Assembly: GCF_039540195.1 (NCBI RefSeq)
Contig: NZ_BAABEO010000001.1
Coordinates: 128,386-192,385 of the forward strand
Direction: 5' to 3'
Length of the DNA stretch: 64,000 nucleotides
Origin: Zafaria ginkgonis
GTDB lineage: Bacteria > Actinomycetota > Actinomycetes > Actinomycetales > Micrococcaceae
Every line of letters begins with the position of its first letter. Within the stretch, counting starts at the first letter, position 1. Below, in pieces: positions 17,475 through 26,021 of this stretch. The notes under the pieces were generated by a model. That model saw nothing but the letters and a program-made list of their open reading frames with translations. It had not been told where the DNA came from and searched no databases. The position numbers were made by a program, and so were the translations under genes.

Positions 17475-17668
17475 CCCGTCCTCCTCCCCGTCGGGTGGAG
17501 CCTAGCTGCCCGGGGTTGCCGCCGGGTGAACGCACGGCCCCGGACCGGCTGGGCGGGAAAGCGGCGCAGGCGTCCGGAATGTGTTCTTATCGGGCACTTA
17601 ACCCGGCCGTCATCGGAGCCGCGGAGAATCGAGGGACGAGAACGGGTTTGTCCGAGGGAGGCTAAGCG

Positions 17669-17881
17669 ATGAACGGAAATTCAGCCCGTCGCCTGCACGA
17701 AGGCGACCACGTAACAGCCATGGAGTCCGGCGGAAGGCGGATCAGCGGCAAGGTGGAACAAACCGCGCCCGATATGGGCGCGGCATGGGTCCGCGAGGAC
17801 GGGTTCGGAGCGCGCCACCTGATCACCACGGAGGATCTCGTAGACTCCCCGAGGGAAACCATCGACGAGCCCGGACGGTGA
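17669..17881 (+). CDS. Small orphan protein, 70 aa
   Basis: The ATG follows GGGAGG. The protein looks like a small beta-rich domain (HEGDHVTAMESGGRRISGKV, GAAWVREDGFGARHLITTED). Possibly an SH3-like or hypervariable domain; no family is assigned. It is convergent with arsR. Confidence 0.6.
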   Translation: MNGNSARRLHEGDHVTAMESGGRRISGKVEQTAPDMGAAWVREDGFGARHLITTEDLVDSPRETIDEPGR

Positions 17882-17915
17882 TGCCGGGCCGCTCGCGCAT
17901 GGTTGCAGCGCGTGA

Positions 17916-18266
17916 TTACAGCGCGGCGAGGATGCCGGCGACGTCGTCCAGCGCTCCGGGAACCAGGGAGAAGTAGGCCCAGGTGCCGCGTTTTTCGCGG
18001 TGCAGCAGGCCCGCCTCCACCAGGATCTTCAGGTGGTGGGACACGGTGGGTTGGCTCAGGTCCAGCGGCCCGCTCAGGTCGCACACGCAGGATTCGCCAT
18101 CAGGCTCGGCCTTGACGATGGAGAGCAGCCGCAGCCGGTTCGGATCGGCGAGGGCCTTGAAGACCAGGGCCTTTTGCCTGGCCTCCTCGGCGCCCAGGGC
18201 GGGGGCTCCCGCGGGGGCGCAGCAGGTCTCGTCCGTGGTGGGCTGGAGGACGGGCAGCGAGTTCAT
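17916..18266 (-). CDS. arsR: ArsR family arsenite-responsive repressor
   Basis: The 116-residue protein has the ArsR winged helix: KALVFKALADPNRLRLLSIV, the metalloid-binding CVCDL box (ESCVCDL near residue 61), the recognition helix QPTVSHHLKILVEAGL and a wing. An additional CC pair sits near residue 15 (ETCCAP). It releases DNA on binding As(III) or Sb(III). The ATG at 18266 is chosen because the upstream operator-like repeat (18286-18301) would otherwise be in the coding part. It faces the aquaporin gene from the same strand, separated by 94 bp. Confidence 0.92.
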   Translation of the reverse strand: MNSLPVLQPTTDETCCAPAGAPALGAEEARQKALVFKALADPNRLRLLSIVKAEPDGESCVCDLSGPLDLSQPTVSHHLKILVEAGLLHREKRGTWAYFSLVPGALDDVAGILAAL

Positions 18267-18285
18267 GTACCCATTATGCCCACAT

Positions 18286-18301
18286 ATCGACATTCATCAA
18301 T
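18286..18301. promoter_or_regulatory. Putative ArsR operator
   Basis: ATCGA, six bases, TCAAT. The same spaced half-sites occur at 19863-19878 (ATTGA, N6, TCAAT) and 19900-19915 (ATCGA, N6, TCAAT), linking arsR and the arsC operon in one regulon. Confidence 0.65.
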
Positions 18302-18360
18302 GAACGGGCCGCCCGGGCCTTGGGCCGGGGCGGCTCCGTTTGAGACCGGGTGCCGGAGGC

Positions 18361-19101
18361 TTACGGGCCGGCGGTTCCGGAGCCGTGGGGGAGGACGACG
18401 TCGTCCGCGGCGCGGGCCGCGAGGGGGAACAGGAGCAGGAGCAGGCCCAGGCCGACGACGGCGCCGACCACCTGCGCCGCGACGAAGGCGGGAACGGAGG
18501 CCGGTGCGATGCCGGCGAAGGTGTCGCTGAAGATGCGCCCGACCGTGACGGCGGGGTTGGCGAACGAGGTCGAGGACGCGAACCAGTACGCGGCGCCGAT
18601 GTAGGCGCCCACGGCCGGGGCGGCGAGGACGCCGCGGGAGGTGGCCGCGAGGGCGAAGATGAGCAGGATGAGCCCGGCGGTGGCGACGACCTCGCCGAGC
18701 AGGTGTCCCGGGGTCGCGCGGTCCTTGGTGGAGAGGGAGGTTCCCACCTCGAACATGGCGTTGGCGAGCACGCTGCCCCCGATTGCGCCCACGGTCTGGG
18801 CGACCACGTAGACGCCGAGGTCCGGCAGGGTCAGCCCGGAACCGCTGCGCCGGCCCAGGATCCAGTCGATGAGGGAGACCACCGGGTTGAAGTGGGCCCC
18901 GCTGACCGGCCCGAGCACCAGGATCAGCACCGTCAGGCCCAGCACCGTGGCGGTGCTGTTCTGGAGCAGCTGCAGGCCCGTGTCGTTCGGGGAGAGCTGC
19001 TGCGCGGCGATCCCGGAGCCGACGACGATGGTCACGAGCAGGCAGGTGCCGAGCAGTTCGGCGACGGCGCGGCGCCACAGCGGCGGCTGGGGTGAAGTCA
19101 T
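18361..19101 (-). CDS. MIP/aquaglyceroporin family channel in ars island
   Basis: The 246-residue membrane protein has six helices and both pore half-loops: SGAHFNPVVSLID (NPV in place of NPA) and SFANPAVTVGR. MIP channels pass neutral As(OH)3. In Sinorhizobium meliloti, AqpS inside an ars operon gives As(III) an exit route after arsenate reduction, in place of an ArsB pump. That role fits here, where no pump gene is in the island. It is divergent from the ArsR-ArsC fusion gene, with TCAA/TTGA-rich DNA between. Confidence 0.88.
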   Translation of the reverse strand: MTSPQPPLWRRAVAELLGTCLLVTIVVGSGIAAQQLSPNDTGLQLLQNSTATVLGLTVLILVLGPVSGAHFNPVVSLIDWILGRRSGSGLTLPDLGVYVVAQTVGAIGGSVLANAMFEVGTSLSTKDRATPGHLLGEVVATAGLILLIFALAATSRGVLAAPAVGAYIGAAYWFASSTSFANPAVTVGRIFSDTFAGIAPASVPAFVAAQVVGAVVGLGLLLLLFPLAARAADDVVLPHGSGTAGP

Positions 19102-19147
19102 GGGAACCAGCTTGACCCAAGAAATTAACTCAGTCAAAATTGAATCA

Positions 19148-19822
19148 ATGGATATTGAGCGAATTGACGGATTCCGGGCGCGGGTCGCGAAGCACGCCGC
19201 CCTCGCCGACCCCGCGCGGCTGCGGATCATCGACCTGCTGACCCTGGGCGACTACTCGCCGACCGAACTGCAGGCCGAGCTGGGCATTGCCTCGAACCTG
19301 CTCTCCCACCACCTGCGCACGCTCGAGGGCGCGGGCCTGGCCGTCCGCCACCGCTCCGAGGCCGACAGGCGGCGCAGCTATGTCCGACTCGCCGCGGGGG
19401 CCTTGGAGGGGCTGGCCCCGGGGCGCGAACACGCGGTGCGCCGCGTCCTGTTCATCTGCACGCGCAACAGTGCCAGGTCCCAGCTGGCCACCGCCCTCTG
19501 GCGGCGCGCCAGCGAGATTCCCTCGGCCTCGGCGGGCACCCACCCCGCGGAGCGGGTCGCCTCGGGGGCCATCGAGGTCGCGCAGCGCCACGGCCTCAAC
19601 CTCGGGCAGCCGACCCCGCGCCGGCTGGCCGAGGTGGCGGCGGAGGGCGACTTCATCGTCACGGTCTGCGACAACGCCCACGAGGAGCTCACGGACCTGG
19701 GAGGCATCCACTGGTCGGTCCCGGATCCTCTGCGACCGAACACCCCGGAGGCCTTCGAGGACGCCTTCGAGGACATTTCCCGCCGCATCCACGACCTCGC
19801 TCCCCGTTTGCACGCCGCCTGA
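19148..19822 (+). CDS. ArsR-ArsC fusion: winged-helix regulator fused to arsenate reductase
   Basis: Residues 1-90 are an ArsR-type winged helix (KHAALADPARLRIIDLL, SNLLSHHLRTLEGAGL), lacking the usual CVC box. Residues 95-224 are a low-molecular-weight phosphatase/ArsC fold with the P-loop VLFICTRNSARSQLA and the late DPLRPN. The fusion may couple sensing with catalysis. The start ATG overlaps AT-rich operator DNA shared with the divergent aquaporin gene. Confidence 0.88.
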   Translation: MDIERIDGFRARVAKHAALADPARLRIIDLLTLGDYSPTELQAELGIASNLLSHHLRTLEGAGLAVRHRSEADRRRSYVRLAAGALEGLAPGREHAVRRVLFICTRNSARSQLATALWRRASEIPSASAGTHPAERVASGAIEVAQRHGLNLGQPTPRRLAEVAAEGDFIVTVCDNAHEELTDLGGIHWSVPDPLRPNTPEAFEDAFEDISRRIHDLAPRLHAA

Positions 19823-19862
19823 CCCCGCCGAGGCGGCCGCCGCCCACCCTCCGACCCCGAAT

Positions 19863-19915
19863 ATTGACAATCATCAATGTCCTGTTCGATACTCCTTGCA
19901 TCGACGAACATCAAT
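19863..19915 (+). promoter_or_regulatory. Promoter and double operator of the arsC operon
   Basis: TTGACA at 19864 and GATACT at 19888 (18-bp spacer) make a good sigma-70-type promoter. Two dyads (ATTGA-N6-TCAAT at 19863 and ATCGA-N6-TCAAT at 19900) cover the -35 region and the start region, as expected for ArsR repression. Confidence 0.72.
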
Positions 19916-19992
19916 ATCATTCGGTGCAGCGACGGGTCGGCCGCACACCCGCATCAGACCCGACACCCGAACCGAGTCCCAGGAGAAAACCC

Positions 19993-20415
19993 GTGAGCAC
20001 CGAGACCACCAAGAAGCCCTCCGTCCTGTTCGTCTGCGTCCACAACGCCGGCCGTTCCCAGATGGCCGCCGCGTTCCTCACCACGCTGGCCGAGGGCCGG
20101 ATCGAGGTTCGTTCCGCCGGCTCGCAGCCGGCCGAGCGCATCAACCCGGCCGCCGTGGAGGCCATGGCCGAGGTGGGCATCGACATGGCCGCGGAAGTTC
20201 CGAAGGTCCTGACCACCGAGGCCGTGCAGGAATCCGACGTGGTGATCACCATGGGGTGCGGGGACGAGTGCCCGTACTTCCCGGGCAAGCGCTACGAGGA
20301 CTGGGTCCTGGAGGACCCGGCCGGCAAGGGCGTCGACTCCGTGCGCCCGATCCGCGATCAGATCAGGACCCGCATCGAGGACCTGATCGCCTCCCTCGTC
20401 CCCGCTGCCAAGTAG
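19993..20415 (+). CDS. arsC: Arsenate reductase (phosphatase-fold), copy 1
   Basis: The 140-residue protein has the P-loop VLFVCVHNAGRSQ and the second active-site segment VVITMGCGDECPYFPGKRY, with the cysteines and Asp/Pro region of thioredoxin- or mycothiol-linked arsenate reductases. It reduces As(V) to As(III) in the cytosol. A GTG start at 19993 follows AGGAG. It leads an operon that continues with thioredoxin reductase, which could regenerate it. Confidence 0.92.
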   Translation: MSTETTKKPSVLFVCVHNAGRSQMAAAFLTTLAEGRIEVRSAGSQPAERINPAAVEAMAEVGIDMAAEVPKVLTTEAVQESDVVITMGCGDECPYFPGKRYEDWVLEDPAGKGVDSVRPIRDQIRTRIEDLIASLVPAAK

Positions 20416-20456
20416 CACCCGCCAAGTATCACCCCCCGCTTCCCCAGGAGATCCCC

Positions 20457-21434
20457 GTGAGCACCCACCAGCTGATCATCATCGGCTCCGGCCCCGCCGG
20501 ATACACCGCAGCGATCTACGCCGCCCGCGCCGGCCTTGCCCCGCTGGTCCTGGCCGGTTCCGTCACCGCGGGAGGCGCGCTGATGAACACCACCGAAGTG
20601 GAGAACTTCCCCGGCTTCCCCGCCGGCATCCAGGGCCCGGAGCTGATGGAGGGCCTGCAGCAGCAGGCCGAACGGTTCGGCGCGCAGGTGGTGTTCGACG
20701 ACGTCACCGAGGTGGCGCTCACCGGGCACCTCAAGCGCGTGGTTACCGGCGCCGGTGAAACCCACGAGGCCCCGGCGCTCATCCTCGCCACCGGCTCCGC
20801 ATACAAGGAACTCGGTCTGCCGGAGGAGAAGACGTTCAGCGGCCACGGCCTGTCCTGGTGCGCCACCTGCGACGGCTTCTTCTTCCGCGACCAGGACATC
20901 CTCGTCGTCGGGGGCGGGGATTCGGCGATGGAGGAAGCGACCTTCCTGACCCGCTTCGCCAAATCCGTCACCGTCGTCGTCCGCAAGAACGAGCTGCGGG
21001 CCTCGCGCATCATGGCCCAGCGCGCCAAGGACAACCCAAAGATCACCTTCGCCTGGAACTCGGCCGTCACCGCCATCCACGGCGAGTCCAAGGTCACCGC
21101 CGTGACCCTGACCGACACCCTCACCGGGGAAACCCGCACCCAAGCCGCCACCGGCATCTTCGTCGCCATCGGGCACCTTCCGCGCACCGACCTGGTCAAC
21201 GGCCAGGTGGAGCTGGACGCCGAGGGATACATCAAGGTCGATTCCCCGACCACGGTCACCAACCTCACCGGCGTGTTCGCCTGCGGGGACGCCGTGGACC
21301 ACCGGTACCGCCAGGCCATTACCGCCGCCGGCACCGGCTGCGCTGCGGCCCTGGACGCCGAACGCTACCTCGCCGCGCTGGAGGACGCGGACAGCATCGC
21401 CACCGCGCTGGTGGAGGAACCCACCCACGCCTAA
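20457..21434 (+). CDS. trxB: Thioredoxin reductase (NADPH, FAD)
   Basis: The 325-residue protein has the N-terminal FAD site IIGSGPAGYTAAIYAARAG, the redox pair in SWCATCDGFFF (CxxC), the NADPH site VVGGGDSAMEEA and the C-terminal GVFACGDAVDHRYRQAITAA. It reduces thioredoxin with NADPH; placed after arsC it probably recycles the arsenate reductase. The GTG start at 20457 follows CAGGAG. No thioredoxin gene is in the operon. Confidence 0.93.
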   Translation: MSTHQLIIIGSGPAGYTAAIYAARAGLAPLVLAGSVTAGGALMNTTEVENFPGFPAGIQGPELMEGLQQQAERFGAQVVFDDVTEVALTGHLKRVVTGAGETHEAPALILATGSAYKELGLPEEKTFSGHGLSWCATCDGFFFRDQDILVVGGGDSAMEEATFLTRFAKSVTVVVRKNELRASRIMAQRAKDNPKITFAWNSAVTAIHGESKVTAVTLTDTLTGETRTQAATGIFVAIGHLPRTDLVNGQVELDAEGYIKVDSPTTVTNLTGVFACGDAVDHRYRQAITAAGTGCAAALDAERYLAALEDADSIATALVEEPTHA

Positions 21435-21455
21435 ACCCCATCAGAAGGAAAGGGG

Positions 21456-21524
21456 GTGAGCCGGATGAGAACCGGATGCTGCAGCGACTCGGGTTGCTGC
21501 GACGACGATCAGGACTGCTGCTGA
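21456..21524 (+). CDS. Cysteine-rich micropeptide in ars operon (22 aa)
   Basis: A GTG at 21456 (or ATG at 21465) follows AAGGAAAGGGGG and is read in a frame giving CC-SDSG-CC-DDDQD-CC, six cysteines in three adjacent pairs, then stop. Vicinal cysteines bind As(III). It is an intergenic frame between the thioredoxin reductase and flavoprotein genes with a ribosome site and no other use. Double cysteines also occur at the ends of ArsR (ETCCAP) and the flavoprotein (GCCPAP). It may be an arsenite-binding peptide or metallothionein-like scavenger; this is inference. Confidence 0.5.
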   Translation: MSRMRTGCCSDSGCCDDDQDCC

Positions 21525-21627
21525 CCAGCCAGGACTGCTGCTGACCTTTCCGGCCTGCCGGCCCCTGCGGACCGGCAGGCCCCTCCCGCACGAACCGCCA
21601 CACCTACGGAAGAACGAAGAGGACAGC

Positions 21628-23016
21628 ATGGAGTCATTGAACAACCTCCCCATCGTCGTGATCGGCGCCGGCCCCGTGGGACTGGCCGCCGCCGCCCACC
21701 TGCTCGAGCGCGGCCTGGAGCCGCTCATCTTCGAAGCCGGCCCCACGGCGGGAGCGGCGATCGAGCAGTGGCGCCACGTTCGGCTGTTCTCCCCCTGGCG
21801 GTACAACCTGGACGCGGCCGCCGTGCGCCTGCTCGAGGGCACGGGCTGGGCATCGCCCCGGCTCACCGCGCTGCCCTACGGCGGCGACCTGATCGACCAC
21901 TACCTGACACCCCTGGCCACGCTGCCCGAGGTCAGTTCCCGCCTGACGACCGGGGCCCGCGTCGTCTCCGTGACCCGCGCCGGCCTGGACAAGACCCACT
22001 CCCGCCACCACGAGGCCACCCCCTTCACGGTCCGGGTCGAACACGCGGACGGCGAAACCCGCGACCACACGGTGGCCGGCGTCATCGACGCCTCCGGCAC
22101 CTGGTCCACCCGCAACCCCCTGGGCACCTCGGGCCTACCCGCCCTCGGCGAGGACACCGCGGCGGAGCGGATCTCCTCGCCCCTTCCCGACGTCACCGGC
22201 CGGGACCGTGAATCGTTTGCCGGCCGCCGGGCCCTGGTCGTGGGCGCCGGGCATTCGGCGGCCAACACCCTCATCAGCCTCGCCGACCTCGCCAAGGAGG
22301 CTCCCGGGACCCGGATCCTGTGGGCGGTCCGCGGCACGTCCGCGGAGAAGGCCTACGGCGGAGGAGATGCCGACGGGCTTCCCGCCCGCGGCCAGCTCGG
22401 CTTCCGGCTCCGCCGCCTCGTTCAGGCCGGCACCATCGAACTGCACACCGGCTTCGGCATCACCTCGCTCACCACCCTGGACGCGCACGTGAGCGTGGCG
22501 GCCACGGACGGGCGCGTCCTGGACGCCGACGTCGTGGTGCCCTGCACGGGCTTCCGCCCGGACCTGGACATCCTGCGCGAGCTCCGCCTCGACCTGGATC
22601 CGGCGGTGGAGGCCCCGCGGGAACTGGGCCCGCTGATCGACCCGGAATTCCACTCCTGCGGCACCGTCGCCCCGCACGGGGCCAGGCTGCTGGCCCACCC
22701 GGAGCAGGACTTCTACATCGTGGGCATGAAGTCCTACGGCCGGGCACCGACGTTCCTGCTGGCCACCGGCTACGAGCAGGTCCGCTCCGTCGCCGCGGCC
22801 CTGGCCGGGGACCGGGCAGCCGCCGACACCGTCCACCTGGAACTGCCCGAGACCGGCGTCTGCTCCGCCGGCGCCGGCACCAGCTGCGACGTCCCCGCCA
22901 CGGCCACGGCAGCCGCCGCAGCACCTTCCGCGGAGGCGGGTTGCTGCCCGGCCCCGGAACCGGTGCTGGTCGGCTTCCCCACCGGACTGGCCCACGGCCG
23001 CTCCGGCGACCACTGA
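21628..23016 (+). CDS. FAD/NAD(P)-binding flavoprotein of ars operons (ArsO-like)
   Basis: The 462-residue protein has the FAD motif VVIGAGPVGLAAAAHLLERG, the second Rossmann motif ALVVGAGHSAANTLI and the flavin monooxygenase-like block RLFSPWRYNLDAAAVRLLE. Proteins like this are common in actinobacterial ars operons and are often called ArsO or flavin-dependent monooxygenase; the reaction is not settled. The C-terminus adds a Cys-containing Ala/Pro-rich tail (TSCDVPATATAAAAAP, GCCPAPEPVLVGFPTG) not usual in such enzymes, a possible metal-binding extension. Confidence 0.82.
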   Translation: MESLNNLPIVVIGAGPVGLAAAAHLLERGLEPLIFEAGPTAGAAIEQWRHVRLFSPWRYNLDAAAVRLLEGTGWASPRLTALPYGGDLIDHYLTPLATLPEVSSRLTTGARVVSVTRAGLDKTHSRHHEATPFTVRVEHADGETRDHTVAGVIDASGTWSTRNPLGTSGLPALGEDTAAERISSPLPDVTGRDRESFAGRRALVVGAGHSAANTLISLADLAKEAPGTRILWAVRGTSAEKAYGGGDADGLPARGQLGFRLRRLVQAGTIELHTGFGITSLTTLDAHVSVAATDGRVLDADVVVPCTGFRPDLDILRELRLDLDPAVEAPRELGPLIDPEFHSCGTVAPHGARLLAHPEQDFYIVGMKSYGRAPTFLLATGYEQVRSVAAALAGDRAAADTVHLELPETGVCSAGAGTSCDVPATATAAAAAPSAEAGCCPAPEPVLVGFPTGLAHGRSGDH

Positions 23017-23047
23017 CCCGCCGCCCGCCGAACCTTGGAGTGCCGTC

Positions 23048-23728
23048 ATGACCGAGAATCGTGAAACCAGCCTGGGCCTGCAGGACAACACCGAACTGCT
23101 GCGCAGCATCAGAGCCCGCCTCGCCGAGAGGTTCGGCGGGATCTTCGCCGCCGAAACCGTCGAACGCTACGTCTTCGAGTCCTACACCGCCCTGGCCCGC
23201 ACCGCGAAGGTCAGTGCGCACCTGCCCGCCATCACCGAACACTGCGCCACCGACCGGCTCAACGCCCTCGCCAAGTCCAAGGGCGCGGTCGCGTCCGAGG
23301 TCCCCGAAGTGTTGTTCGTCTGCGTGCACAACGCCGGCCGGTCCCAGATGGCCGCGGCGCTGCTGAACGTCGAGGCCAAGGGCAGGATCCGAGTCCGCTC
23401 TGCCGGCTCGATGCCGGCGGCCGACCTGGACCCCGCCGTCGTCGCTGCCATGTCCGAAATGGGCCTGGACCTCACCCGGGACTACCCCAAGCCCCTCACC
23501 GATGATGTGGTGCGCGCCTCCGACGTCGTCATCACCATGGGCTGCAGGGACTCCTGCCCGATCTACCCGGGCAAGCGCTACGAGGACTGGGATCTGGCCG
23601 ACCCGGCCGGACTGCCCGTCGCGGCCGTGCGGATCATCCGCGACGAACTCCACGACCGGATCAAGACGCTCACCGCCTCCCTGCTCACCCAGCCCGCCTC
23701 AACCCACCAGGAAGAACCCACCGCATGA
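23048..23728 (+). CDS. arsC: Arsenate reductase with N-terminal helical domain, copy 2
   Basis: Residues 1-75 are a three-helix domain seen in many actinobacterial ArsC proteins (LRSIRARLAERFGG, VERYVFESYTALAR). Residues 85-220 are the reductase, with VLFVCVHNAGRSQMAAALL and VVITMGCRDSCPIYPGKRY. Its stop overlaps the next arsC start (ATGA). Confidence 0.9.
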   Translation: MTENRETSLGLQDNTELLRSIRARLAERFGGIFAAETVERYVFESYTALARTAKVSAHLPAITEHCATDRLNALAKSKGAVASEVPEVLFVCVHNAGRSQMAAALLNVEAKGRIRVRSAGSMPAADLDPAVVAAMSEMGLDLTRDYPKPLTDDVVRASDVVITMGCRDSCPIYPGKRYEDWDLADPAGLPVAAVRIIRDELHDRIKTLTASLLTQPASTHQEEPTA

Positions 23729-24147
23729 GCCCGAACACCCAAAAGCCCAGCGTCCTGTTCGTCTGCAAAAAGAACGGCGGCAAGTCCCAGCTCGCCGCAG
23801 CCCTGATGAACCAGCTCGCCGCCGGCACCGTCACCGTCCACTCCGCCGGCACCAACCCCGGCACCTCGCTGAACCCCCAGGCCGTGGAGTCCCTGTCCGA
23901 ACTCGGCATCGACATCACCGGCGAACACCCCAAACCCGTCACCGACGAGGTCCTGGACACCGTGGACGCCGTCATCGTCCTGGGCACCGAAGCCAAGCTC
24001 GAACCCCGCGAGGGCACCCGCTTCGAAATCTGGGAAACGGACGAACCCTCGACACGCGGCATCGAAGGCATGGAACGCATGCGCCTGCTCCGCGACGACA
24101 TCAAGGCCCGCGTCCACAAGCTCTACACCGACCTCACCGGCAACTAG
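23725..24147 (+). CDS. Arsenate-mycothiol transferase-like ArsC, copy 3
   Basis: The 140-residue protein has the P-loop VLFVCKKNGGKSQLAAALM in which the usual HNAGRS is replaced by KKNGGKS, and DAVIVLGTEAKLEP instead of the TMGC segment, so it lacks the second and third cysteines. This pattern fits the mycothiol-dependent arsenate reductase class (Cg-ArsC1/2-like), which needs only one cysteine. It is translationally coupled to arsC copy 2 and is the last gene before a terminator. Confidence 0.85.
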   Translation: MSPNTQKPSVLFVCKKNGGKSQLAAALMNQLAAGTVTVHSAGTNPGTSLNPQAVESLSELGIDITGEHPKPVTDEVLDTVDAVIVLGTEAKLEPREGTRFEIWETDEPSTRGIEGMERMRLLRDDIKARVHKLYTDLTGN

Positions 24148-24217
24148 ACCCGCCCCGGGTGTAGTCGCGGGGAGCTGTCGGCGAGAGTGCGCGGCGCGGC
24201 GGCCTTGCCGCGCTGTC

Positions 24218-24241
24218 CACCACCCAAGCCACTGGGTGGTG
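24218..24241 (+). terminator. Terminator of the ars operon
   Basis: CACCACCCA and its exact complement enclose a 6-base loop, 70 bp after the last arsC stop. Confidence 0.7.
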
Positions 24242-24297
24242 CGCTCTGTGTGAGGCTCTGCCCGCAGCTTGCGGGCCGGTCACGCAAGGAACCGAGA

Positions 24298-24443
24298 GTG
24301 TCTCGACAAAAATGTCTTGCATCCCACCGGTTGCAAGACTCGCTTCCGGTCGAGGGTGACGTCGTCAAAGCCGCGCGAGCTTCCCCGATATCGCCGATTG
24401 GCGACACCGAGCGATCACAGAAAGCCGCCACGAAGCGCTGAAC
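24298..24443 (+). repeat. Array site 4 (centre AC) with extended downstream segment
   Basis: Accessory half GTGTCTCGACAAA; dyad 24314-24339 is the consensus form (GTCTTGCATCCC, AC, CGGTTGCAAGAC). The conserved tail (CTTCCGGTCGAGGGTG ... GACACCGAGCGATCAC, AGCCGCCACGAAGCG) runs to about 24437 and matches sites 3 and 17. Confidence 0.92.
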
Positions 24444-24584
24444 TCCACAGCCGTAGGGAGCGATTTGCCCCGGGGCTTCTCGATTCGGCCCTTCTTTGAT
24501 CCTTTGTTTTTGGGAACGCGAACCGCCGCCAGCGCAACCCGGCACATCTGTTCGGGGACAGTCCCCGGCCCTGAAGCTTTGGAC

Positions 24585-26021
24585 CTAGACGCCGTCGGTT
24601 GCTTCCAGGCGGCCGGTCCGAACCGCGTCGGCGAAGGCCTGATAGTCCTTGTCGTTCTGGTCCGCGTACCGCCCGGAGAAATCGGTGATCGAGACGTCGA
24701 ATTTGTCACTCTTGCCGAGATAGGCGGCAATCGCGATCGGGTCACCTGATCGGGCGTGCGCTCGTGCCAGCGTCCAGCCGCATGCGTTGGCATAGAACGT
24801 CATGCCGAACGGCTGCATCCCTTCCACGACGGCCGAGCCCTTCATGTCCCGCAGTTGGCGCCAATACAGGTACCGGTTGTCCTGCACGCCCTTGGTCCAC
24901 CCCAGGAAGATGTCGCTCGCGGCCTGCATCATCCGCTGCCCCTGCACCACCCGCTCGCCCGGCTGGCTGAACCTGCTCTTCGGCAAGTGGTCCTCGAGCA
25001 CCGATCGCGTGGCCTCCTTGACCTGGAGGAACAGCGGATCCTGTTGATCGCGCCCCTGGAGCAAGGCGATGAATGCCCGCGCACCGACACTGCCGACGCC
25101 CACGACCTTGCGGGCGACGTCGATGACTTCGAAGCGCTCGAGCAGGTGACGCCGGTCCTCCGGCAGCGTGGCCCGGTAGGACCGGAACTGCTCACGAACC
25201 GCGTGCTCAACCTCATCGCCAGACATCCCGTACGAATCTCCCAGGTCCCGGACGGGAATGACGATCGGTGGCTGACTGACGATTCGGTACCTCCCGTCCG
25301 CGAGCTCGGCGAGCTTGGACAGTGCCTGCAGGCTGTCCCGAGTGCGGGCCTTTGCGACGTTCTGTCGCGCCGTCTGTCCCATGCCATGGGCTGCCTTCTT
25401 GAGGGCCTTGCCCTTTTGGGATGCCACTGCCAGATCGATGGCCTCCACCAGCTGCTCCTCGGACAGGCGGGCGTACCAGATGTCCAGGGTGCGCATTTGC
25501 GCGAACTGGGCCATCGCTTCGCGGTAGGCCCGAACCGCGGTGAGTGTCACGTCACGTGTTTGGTCCTTGGTGAACGCGTTGCTCCGAGCGGCGATGGTGA
25601 AGCTCGCGGCCATCCGCTTGACGTCGTACTCGAAGGGCCCCGGAAGTGTCTCGTCGAAGTCGTTCAGGTCAAACAGCAGGTTCCGCTCCGGCGAGGCGAA
25701 CACGCCAAAGTTGGACAGGTGGGCGTCCCCACAGAGTTGGCAGTCCAAGCCGGCCCGCGGCGTGTCCTTCAGGTCGGCGGCCATGATCTTGGCCGCACCC
25801 CGGTAGAACGTGAACGGCGAGACCAGCATCCGGCCGTGACGCACCGGCACGAGGTCCTGTTCCCGGGTCTGGTTCTGTTCCTCAAGGAGCGCCACCGGAT
25901 CGGGCCGGTCGGAAGCGGGAACCCAGCCCGTGTGGCTGGCGACGGGCGTCTTCTCGCGGTATCCCTTGCCCTGGGATGCACGTTCCTCGACGCTCGGGTG
26001 CTTGACCTTCTTCTCCGCCAT
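24585..26021 (-). CDS. DUF2252 family protein
   Basis: The 478-residue protein shows the kinase-like DUF2252 pattern: RMLVSPFTFYRGAAKIMAAD, CQLCGDAHLSNFGVFASPE, LLFDLNDFDETLPGPFEYD (likely ATP/metal Asp residues), then VVGVGSVGARAFIALLQG and VVQGQRMMQAASDIFLGW. The family resembles aminoglycoside phosphotransferase folds but has no settled function. The ATG at 26021 follows AGGGAGG. It is the only gene of the packet between sites 4 and 5. Confidence 0.92.
   Translation of the reverse strand: MAEKKVKHPSVEERASQGKGYREKTPVASHTGWVPASDRPDPVALLEEQNQTREQDLVPVRHGRMLVSPFTFYRGAAKIMAADLKDTPRAGLDCQLCGDAHLSNFGVFASPERNLLFDLNDFDETLPGPFEYDVKRMAASFTIAARSNAFTKDQTRDVTLTAVRAYREAMAQFAQMRTLDIWYARLSEEQLVEAIDLAVASQKGKALKKAAHGMGQTARQNVAKARTRDSLQALSKLAELADGRYRIVSQPPIVIPVRDLGDSYGMSGDEVEHAVREQFRSYRATLPEDRRHLLERFEVIDVARKVVGVGSVGARAFIALLQGRDQQDPLFLQVKEATRSVLEDHLPKSRFSQPGERVVQGQRMMQAASDIFLGWTKGVQDNRYLYWRQLRDMKGSAVVEGMQPFGMTFYANACGWTLARAHARSGDPIAIAAYLGKSDKFDVSITDFSGRYADQNDKDYQAFADAVRTGRLEATDGV

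Noticed and set aside
24144..24545. Minus-strand frame across array site 4 with AFCDRSVS-like text, also seen at sites 3 and 16
   Set aside because: The apparent protein similarity comes from the conserved DNA tail; frames differ and start/stop signals do not agree between copies.
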